Source of the DNA: JBCCFC01 sp965213595
GTDB lineage: Bacteria; Chloroflexota; Anaerolineae; Caldilineales; Caldilineaceae
DNA length: 64,000 nucleotides
Direction: 5' to 3'
NCBI GenBank assembly: GCA_965213595.1
Contig: CBDBZO010000006.1
Location: 3,410,001 to 3,474,000 of the forward strand
How positions within the stretch are numbered: position 1 is the stretch's first letter; each line of letters begins with the position of its first letter. A model generated the notes under the pieces. The model was not told where the DNA came from. It saw only the letters and a program-made list of their open reading frames with translations, and searched no databases. A program made the translations under genes and the position numbers. Below are positions 58,840-64,000 of this stretch, one piece after another.

Positions 58840-60441
58840 CTACTGGTAGGCGCGAATCTGCTTGAAAATTTCGTTGAGCGACTCCGTGCGCCCGTCAAAG
58901 GTGCGCCCGCCCGTCAGCTCGCTGACTTCCTCCATGGCCTCTTCGTTGGCGTTGCCAAAGAGGACGGTGAAGGTGCGGATTTCCTGGGCTTCGGCGGGCA
59001 GACGCTCGTAGAAATCGCGGAAGCCGCGCAGGCGGATGCCGTCGGTGTTGTCGCCGTCGCTCATCAGCACGATCGAGTAGTAGCGATCCGGCTCGGCCTG
59101 CTGCGCCCGCGCGGCCATCTGGTAGGCCTCGGCCAACGTCGAGTAGATAGCCGTGCCGCCGTCGGCGTTGAGGCCGCTGACAAAGTTGCGCACCTCCTGC
59201 ATGTCGCTGCCCTGGGCGTCGGTGTCGCCAATCAGGAAATCGCGCGTGGTGACGAGTTCGTGGTTAAAGGGCAGGATCGTGACCTGCTCGCGGCCGCGAA
59301 AGCGGGCGAAGCGGCCCGTCAGCGAATCGTCCAGCCCCGTCAGATCGCTCATCGTGGCCTTGAGCCGCTGGATGCCGTCGCCGTCCATCGAGCCGCTGGT
59401 GTCCAACACAAAGAACGAGTGGGCGGGGATGCGCTGCTCGTCCAGATAGGAAAAGAGCAGGCTGTCGATCACGTCGACCGAGTTGGGAAAGGGCAGCTCC
59501 ACCAGCAGCACGTCCGGAATGCGCCGATCCAGCGCGACGCCGGGCACGACGGGTCGACGCAGCGTTTCGCGCATCAAATCTTCCTGGAAATCCTCGCCGC
59601 GAATGTATTCGAGCAGCCGGTCGTAGGCCTCGCGCTCCCCTTCGTTGAGCAGCATCAGCGGGTAGTCCGCGGTGATGATGCCCTCCTGCGGGTAGATCAG
59701 CACCAGCTCCTCGCGCAGCCGCTCGCCGTCGTTGAGCCCCTCGTTGAGCGAAAGCAGCACCGATTCATAGTTGATCATTGCGTCGAGGTCGCTGTTGCCC
59801 TCATCCTGCTCGGCGACGTAGCTCTCGGCCAGCCAGCCGGAGCTGCCCGCGGTAAGCGTCAGCCCTGTAAAAAAGTCCTGCATGGCCGCCACGTTGATTT
59901 CGTCGGTCTCTAGCGCGTCGCCGCTGCCGCTGAGCGCCGAGGCCACGCCAACCAGCGAGGTGAAGCCGGAGTTGGAGGCCGCCGGGTTGGTCATGGCAAA
60001 GTGCAGATCGCCCGCCGCCGAGCGCGCGGCAATGTCGGCCCAGGTGACGTCGGGGTTGTCCACCCAGCCAAAGTTCCTCGCCACGCTCTCCTTCACGCCC
60101 ATCACCACGGGCGACAGCATGGTGTTCTCCTGCGCGACGATCAGGCCGCGCCCCCCCTGCAGCAGCGTGAGATACGAGCCGTGGGAGAACCACGCCAAAT
60201 CGTACTCCGCCCCGGCCAACAGCTGCTCCGCGCCGTTGAGCGTGCCAATATACTCCATCTCCAGCGTTACACCGGTATTGCGCTCGATCTGGTCAAACAG
60301 CGGCTCGACGTCCTCTAATTCCGAGCCAGCAAGCACGGTCAACGTGGTCGAGCGGCTCCCGCCGCCAAAGAGGCCGCAGCCCGTGGCGACAAGGGCGGTG
60401 GTGAGCAAGAGGGCTAGTGCGATTAAGCGTTTGTTGAGCAT
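58840..60441 (-). CDS. Lipoprotein fusing a solute-binding domain to a VWA domain
   Basis: 533 residues from ATG at 60441. Lipobox VATGCGLFG near residue 22. N-terminal ~35-300 is a type 2 periplasmic-binding fold (LTVLAGSELEDVEPLFDQIE, YDLAWFSHGSYL, HFAMTNPAASNSGFTSLVG). C-terminal ~335-530 is a von Willebrand A domain with intact MIDAS DTSGSMDGDG, the Thr in GLNADGGTAIYSTL and Asp in VLMSDGDNTDG. So a surface protein that can bind a ligand and a metal-dependent protein partner. Downstream of a second binding protein (60586-61671). Confidence 0.9.
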   Translation of the reverse strand: MLNKRLIALALLLTTALVATGCGLFGGGSRSTTLTVLAGSELEDVEPLFDQIERNTGVTLEMEYIGTLNGAEQLLAGAEYDLAWFSHGSYLTLLQGGRGLIVAQENTMLSPVVMGVKESVARNFGWVDNPDVTWADIAARSAAGDLHFAMTNPAASNSGFTSLVGVASALSGSGDALETDEINVAAMQDFFTGLTLTAGSSGWLAESYVAEQDEGNSDLDAMINYESVLLSLNEGLNDGERLREELVLIYPQEGIITADYPLMLLNEGEREAYDRLLEYIRGEDFQEDLMRETLRRPVVPGVALDRRIPDVLLVELPFPNSVDVIDSLLFSYLDEQRIPAHSFFVLDTSGSMDGDGIQRLKATMSDLTGLDDSLTGRFARFRGREQVTILPFNHELVTTRDFLIGDTDAQGSDMQEVRNFVSGLNADGGTAIYSTLAEAYQMAARAQQAEPDRYYSIVLMSDGDNTDGIRLRGFRDFYERLPAEAQEIRTFTVLFGNANEEAMEEVSELTGGRTFDGRTESLNEIFKQIRAYQ

Positions 60442-60482
60442 TGCATGTTCCCTGTAAATTTTGTGTTGGGTCAAGTCTACCT

Positions 60483-60590
60483 GTAACCCCCTCCCAGCCT
60501 CCCCCAACTTGGGGAAGGGGCAAGTCGGCTTCGTTAATGAAGAATCGGCTCCCTTCCCCGCTGGGGGAGGGCTGGGGAGGGGCCCCTACT
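60483..60590. repeat. CCCCTCCC-type compound palindrome
   Basis: CCCCCTCCCAGCCTCCCCCA... (60486 on) is inverted at TGGGGGAGGGCTGGGGAGGG (~60563-60583), with a GTCGGCTTCGTTAATGAAGAATCGGC stem-like core. It touches the stop of the upstream gene at 60586. Confidence 0.75.
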
Positions 60591-61671
60591 GCCGATAGCG
60601 ATCCTCAATTCGCTGAATCATGTACTCCAGCACTTCATAGCTCGGCGGCTCGACAACTTCACCAAAGCCGCTCGGCAAGTTGACATCGTTGCGTTCGGTG
60701 TACTGCTGGAAGTAGTCCAAGTTGTCGTTGCGGAAGCCGTATTCGATGGCAAGCCGTTTGAGTTCGTCATCCGTGTTGAGCAGCTCGCCCAACTGTGCGC
60801 CCGCTTCGGAGAGGCCGAGGTAGACGTGGTTGGAAAAGACCGTCGGCACGGGGTACATTAGCACCATTTCATCGCGGATGGGGCTGTTCTCCTGCGCGGC
60901 GGCGGCGATGAACTGCGCCTCGTAGATCATCACCATGGGCGATTGGCCCATGCCCTTGACGAGATAATCCTGAAAGGGCTCCAGCGAGCTGCTGGCCTGA
61001 AAGCCCTGGCGCAGAAACAGGTCGCCCATTTGCTCCAGGATGGCGTCCGCTTGGCTGGTGTTTTGAACGATGTCGTCACCGTTGGCGACATAGCTCGCCA
61101 GCGATAGGTACATTGCCGCTGAGTTGGAGGTGCGCACGTCGGTGGATTTGATCAGCACGTCCGTGCCGCCGAGGGCAAAATCACGCTGGGCCAACTCTTC
61201 CCAGCTCTGCTCCGCCCCAACCGAGTCGAGCAGTGCATCCATGTTCAGCAGGTAATAGAAGTCACCCTCATTGGTCGCAATCCCGGCGTCGACGAGCACG
61301 TCGGCCACGGGTCGCCAGGTGGCGATGGCCATGGGCGAGAAGAAGGGCGTGACGCGGAGGGTGGTGTCGAAGTCGTTTTCGATCTGCTCCGCCGCGGGCA
61401 CGCCTGCGGGCCAAGCGAAGTCGTACTCGCCCAAATCGTAGCTGGTGGCAATTTCGCGCGAGCCAGCGCGCTGCACCGTCACGTCGAAGCCGTTGCGGCG
61501 AAAGGCGGCCTGCACGCGCTCGTCCTCGAAGAAGGGAATTTTCTCCGAGCCGCTCAGCCCCGTCACCGGCTGCGTGTTAAAGTTGAAATTAAAGTTGACA
61601 AACTGGGCCGCGATCACAATCGCCACGGCCAATCCAATAATCGCCAGAAAAATTACGCGTGTTCGCGTCAT
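60586..61671 (-). CDS. Membrane-anchored solute-binding-like protein
   Basis: 361 residues, ATG at 61671. N-terminal uncleaved anchor (VIFLAIIGLAVAIVIAAQFV), then a type 2 periplasmic-binding-like fold (RVQAAFRRNGFDVTVQRAGS, WPAGVPAAEQIE, LGGTDVLIKSTDVRTSNSAA, DEMVLMYPVPTVFSNHVYLG). It parallels the binding domain of the adjacent VWA fusion (ELVLIYPQEG, TNPAASNSG), suggesting the two act together. No permease or ATPase gene is nearby, so import is not implied. Confidence 0.82.
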   Translation of the reverse strand: MTRTRVIFLAIIGLAVAIVIAAQFVNFNFNFNTQPVTGLSGSEKIPFFEDERVQAAFRRNGFDVTVQRAGSREIATSYDLGEYDFAWPAGVPAAEQIENDFDTTLRVTPFFSPMAIATWRPVADVLVDAGIATNEGDFYYLLNMDALLDSVGAEQSWEELAQRDFALGGTDVLIKSTDVRTSNSAAMYLSLASYVANGDDIVQNTSQADAILEQMGDLFLRQGFQASSSLEPFQDYLVKGMGQSPMVMIYEAQFIAAAAQENSPIRDEMVLMYPVPTVFSNHVYLGLSEAGAQLGELLNTDDELKRLAIEYGFRNDNLDYFQQYTERNDVNLPSGFGEVVEPPSYEVLEYMIQRIEDRYRQ

Positions 61672-61876
61672 AGTGGCCCCTCGTGCCTGTGAAGTGTTTA
61701 GAACTGGACGCCGCTAATCTCTACGCAGCACGCGGCTCGCAGTTGCAGCGCTTCGGGTGCGGCGTTGCCTCGATTATATCGAACGTTGGCGAAAGTGCCT
61801 GACGCGGGTATGATAGAAGTGCAACAAGAAGCTGACAAATAGAAATGGGTCTTTGCGACAAAGTGTACCAACAAGT

Positions 61877-61930
61877 TTTTGCGTGGTGCGTAGTGCGTGT
61901 ACCGGTACACGCACTACGCACCACGCAAAA
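61877..61930. repeat. 54-bp perfect palindrome
   Basis: TTTTGCGTGGTGCGTAGTGC...to its exact inverse, centred on ACCGGT between 61903 and 61904. It has zero loop and 27-bp arms. Lies in the 308-bp gap 61672-61979, upstream of the dehydrogenase; nothing else is seen there. Confidence 0.95.
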
Positions 61931-61979
61931 CTGCCTCAAGTACCCGATAACGTGAGTCCCAACAAACATAGGAGAAGCG

Positions 61980-62909
61980 ATGGACTCCGTACTAACCAAC
62001 GGCGAACTCTCGCCCAATCTAAAGGAATTCCTGGGCGACCAGGTTGCTCTCTCGATCTGGGACGGCGAGCGCAACGAGCAGGCCACCGGCTTCCTCGTCT
62101 ACGGCCACCCCCACCTCGACGGCGAGGCGATGGACAAGCTGTCCAACCTGCGCGTGATCAGCAACTTTGGCGTCGGCGTCGACCACATCGATCTCGACGC
62201 GGCGCGCGAACGCAGTATTCAAGTCGGCAACACGCCCGGCTTTGTCGACCACGCGACGGCGGACATGACCTTCGCGCTGCTAATGGCCGCCGCCCGCAAC
62301 GTCATCCGCGGCGATCGCCACGCGCGCAGCCCCGAATTTGATCACTACGATCCCAACATCCTGCACGGCCAGGAAGTCCACGGCGCGACGCTTGGCATCG
62401 TGGGCATGGGCAACATTGGCACGCAGGTGGCCCGCCGGGCTGCTGGCTTTGATATGACGGTGCTCTATCACAATCGACGCCGCAACGGCCTGGCCGAAGC
62501 CGAGACGGGCGCACATTACCGCTCGCTCGAAGATTTGCTGCGCGAATCCGACTTCGTCACGCTTAACGTGCCGATGACGCCCGAGACGCGCAACCTGATT
62601 GGCCGCGATGAACTGGCGCTGATGAAGCCGACCGCCGTGCTCGTCAACCTCGCCCGCGGCGGCGTGGTCGATCACGAAGCGCTGGTGGAGGCGCTGCGCG
62701 ACGGCGCGATCTGGGCCGCCGCGCTGGACGTGACGGAGCCGGAGCCGCTGCCGAGGGATCACCCGCTGCTGGCGCTCGACAATGTCGTGATCGCGCCGCA
62801 CCTGGGCAGCGCCACCGTGCAGACGCGCCGCGGCATGGCTCAGCGCACCGTCGACAACTTGATGGCGGGGCTGCGTGGCGAGGCGCTGCTCAGTTCACCG
62901 CTGAATTAA
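61980..62909 (+). CDS. D-2-hydroxyacid dehydrogenase (NAD-dependent)
   Basis: 309 residues, ATG at 61980 with ATAGGAGAAGCG upstream. The NAD domain has LGIVGMGNIGTQVARRAAGF near residue 140. Catalytic Arg in VNLARGGVVDHEALV near 224, Glu in DVTEPEPLPRDHPLL near 255 and His in VIAPHLGSATVQT near 275. Resembles glyoxylate/hydroxypyruvate reductases. Substrate not resolvable. Confidence 0.93.
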   Translation: MDSVLTNGELSPNLKEFLGDQVALSIWDGERNEQATGFLVYGHPHLDGEAMDKLSNLRVISNFGVGVDHIDLDAARERSIQVGNTPGFVDHATADMTFALLMAAARNVIRGDRHARSPEFDHYDPNILHGQEVHGATLGIVGMGNIGTQVARRAAGFDMTVLYHNRRRNGLAEAETGAHYRSLEDLLRESDFVTLNVPMTPETRNLIGRDELALMKPTAVLVNLARGGVVDHEALVEALRDGAIWAAALDVTEPEPLPRDHPLLALDNVVIAPHLGSATVQTRRGMAQRTVDNLMAGLRGEALLSSPLN

Positions 62910-62947
62910 ATTCTGCTGTCATTTGGATCGCAGCTCAACTGTCACGC

Positions 62948-62977
62948 GGTACGGGCACGCCATGGCGTGCCCGTACC
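62948..62977. repeat. 30-bp perfect palindrome, copy 2
   Basis: Identical to 55671-55700, just after the dehydrogenase stop. Confidence 0.95.
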
Positions 62978-63076
62978 GCCCCGCCGAGATACAGATTTTT
63001 CCCTCCGGTGTCGCTCTCAACAGCAGCCGAACAAACGATAACTCTCATCCACTCTAAATTAAGACAGGAACTACCC

Positions 63077-64000
63077 ATGCCCACCCTCCTCTACATCGGC
63101 ACCTACACCAAGACGACCAGCGAAGGCATCTACGTCTATACCTTCGACCCCGAAAGCGGCGCGCTCTCGCCGCACAGCAAAGCCACCGGCATCGAAAATC
63201 CTTCCTTCCTCGCCATCGACCAGAACAACGAGCGCCTCTACGCCGTCAGCGAAAACGCGCTCGTCGGCAGCGACCTGGACAACCCAGACGTGCCCAGCGG
63301 CGGCGTCGCCGCCTTTGCCATCGACCCGCAGACCCGCGAGCTCTCCCTCCTCAACAGCCAGCCCACGCGCGGCGGCCACCCCTGCCACCTCGCCGTGGAC
63401 AGCGGGCGGCGCTGCCTGATCAGCGCCAACTACAGCAGCGGCAACGTCAACGTCGTCAAAATTGCAGAGGACGGCCGCTTTGAGAGTCAGTCGGACTTTG
63501 TGCAGCACGAGGGCAGCGGCCCCAATGAGAAGCGGCAGCAGAGCGCCCACGCCCACTCCGTCACCCTCAGCGACGACGAGCGCTTCGCCTTCATCTGCGA
63601 TTTGGGCATCGACCAAATCATGGTCTACAAAGTCGATTGGTCGATGGGCAAACTCTCGCTGCACGATGAAGTCGCGCTGCATCCCGGTGCGGGGCCGCGC
63701 CACTTTGCCTTTCACCCCAACGGTCGCGTCGCCTACGTGATCAACGAACTCGATTCCACCGTCACCGTTTTTGACTACGACGCGTCCCAGGGCAAGCTCA
63801 CCGCACGCCAGACCGTCTCCACGCTGCCGGACGATTTTGAGGGCGGCACCACTGCCGACGTCCACGTCTCGCCGGACGGCCGCTTCCTCTATGGCTCCAA
63901 CCGCGGCCACGACAGCATCGCCATTTTCGCCATCGATGAAGAAACGGGCGAGCTAGAGGCGCGCGGTCACGAGTCCACGCGCGGTCGCACGCCGCGTAAC
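63077..64000 (+). CDS. Lactonase-family seven-bladed beta-propeller (6-phosphogluconolactonase-like), C-terminus off window
   Basis: ATG at 63077 with GACAGGAACTACCC upstream; open to the right edge (308 codons). The start TLLYIGTYTKTTSEGIYVYT is the family signature. Also seen: GGHPCHLAVDSGRRCLISAN near residue 95, SAHAHSVTLSDDERFAFICD near 155, GPRHFAFHPNGRVAYVINEL near 200 and VHVSPDGRFLYGSNRGHDSI near 265. Hydrolyses 6-phosphogluconolactone or related sugar lactones in the cytoplasm. Roughly the last 30-40 residues are missing. Confidence 0.92.
   Translation, partial: MPTLLYIGTYTKTTSEGIYVYTFDPESGALSPHSKATGIENPSFLAIDQNNERLYAVSENALVGSDLDNPDVPSGGVAAFAIDPQTRELSLLNSQPTRGGHPCHLAVDSGRRCLISANYSSGNVNVVKIAEDGRFESQSDFVQHEGSGPNEKRQQSAHAHSVTLSDDERFAFICDLGIDQIMVYKVDWSMGKLSLHDEVALHPGAGPRHFAFHPNGRVAYVINELDSTVTVFDYDASQGKLTARQTVSTLPDDFEGGTTADVHVSPDGRFLYGSNRGHDSIAIFAIDEETGELEARGHESTRGRTPRN

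Overview
The window looks like a chromosomal piece of a high-GC bacterium, most probably a Chloroflexota (Caldilineales/Anaerolineae-like) member. This is inferred from the gene set (ba3-type oxidase with a tiny subunit IIa, two SCO1 proteins, bactofilin, LysM/PPC and SH3 surface proteins, sugar ABC importer with Gfo/Idh/MocA enzymes). No rRNA or other phylogenetic marker is present to prove it. The intergenic DNA is unusually rich in long palindromes, and several accessory genes carry indels, which could be true decay or uncorrected assembly error.

Layout. 1-16.6 kb (minus strand): a sugar-catabolism cluster. In transcription order it holds a lipoprotein substrate-binding protein, Gfo/Idh/MocA oxidoreductase, sugar isomerase/epimerase, GNAT, zinc alcohol dehydrogenase, methyltransferase, HD nucleotidase, ABC ATPase, two permeases, a second (frameshifted) oxidoreductase, a formylglycine-type sulfatase and a MetE-like protein that runs off the left end. 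Two accessory modules interrupt it: an RHH/HNH pair between the permeases, and a PD-(D/E)XK-like gene next to a decayed RHH/HNH copy. 16.8-20.2 kb (plus): SIS isomerase, shikimate-dehydrogenase-like protein, FMN reductase and PfkB kinase, divergent from the cluster. 20.3-24.4 kb: broken toxin with antitoxin, broken NUDIX, tRNA-Arg, then a soluble FtsK-like ATPase with a strong promoter, a leader hairpin and a helically phased CCAA array, a small membrane protein and a 34-codon membrane ORF. 24.5-31.1 kb (minus): membrane and surface proteins (PA-IL-like, SPFH, PPC lipoprotein, LysM/PPC protein).

31.27-32.63 kb: an IS110-family element. Both ends, the CT core, the transposase and a bridge RNA can be read directly: all four guide segments match the observed target and donor sequences, and the circle junction would build a sigma-70-like promoter. 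Between the target-binding and donor-binding loops lies a second loop built like the first, a possible extra target-binding module. The element sits in the loop of a GTGCGTCGCAC hairpin that has an uninterrupted relative 2 kb away.

32.8-45.7 kb: two-component systems, aquaporin, PlsY, thiol peroxidase, bactofilin, PRPP synthetase, RdgB and gamma-glutamyltransferase. 46-53 kb (plus): respiratory locus (two SCO1, cox IIa/II/I, cytochrome c), CBS, UspA and DoxX proteins. 53.2-55.7 kb: a gene whose 3' end runs into a chain of three TA-targeted elements, MITE - IS630 - MITE, sharing CTAG junctions. 55.7-64 kb: SH3 protein, FG-GAP protein, a binding-protein/VWA fusion with a neighbouring binding protein, a D-2-hydroxyacid dehydrogenase and a lactonase cut by the right end.
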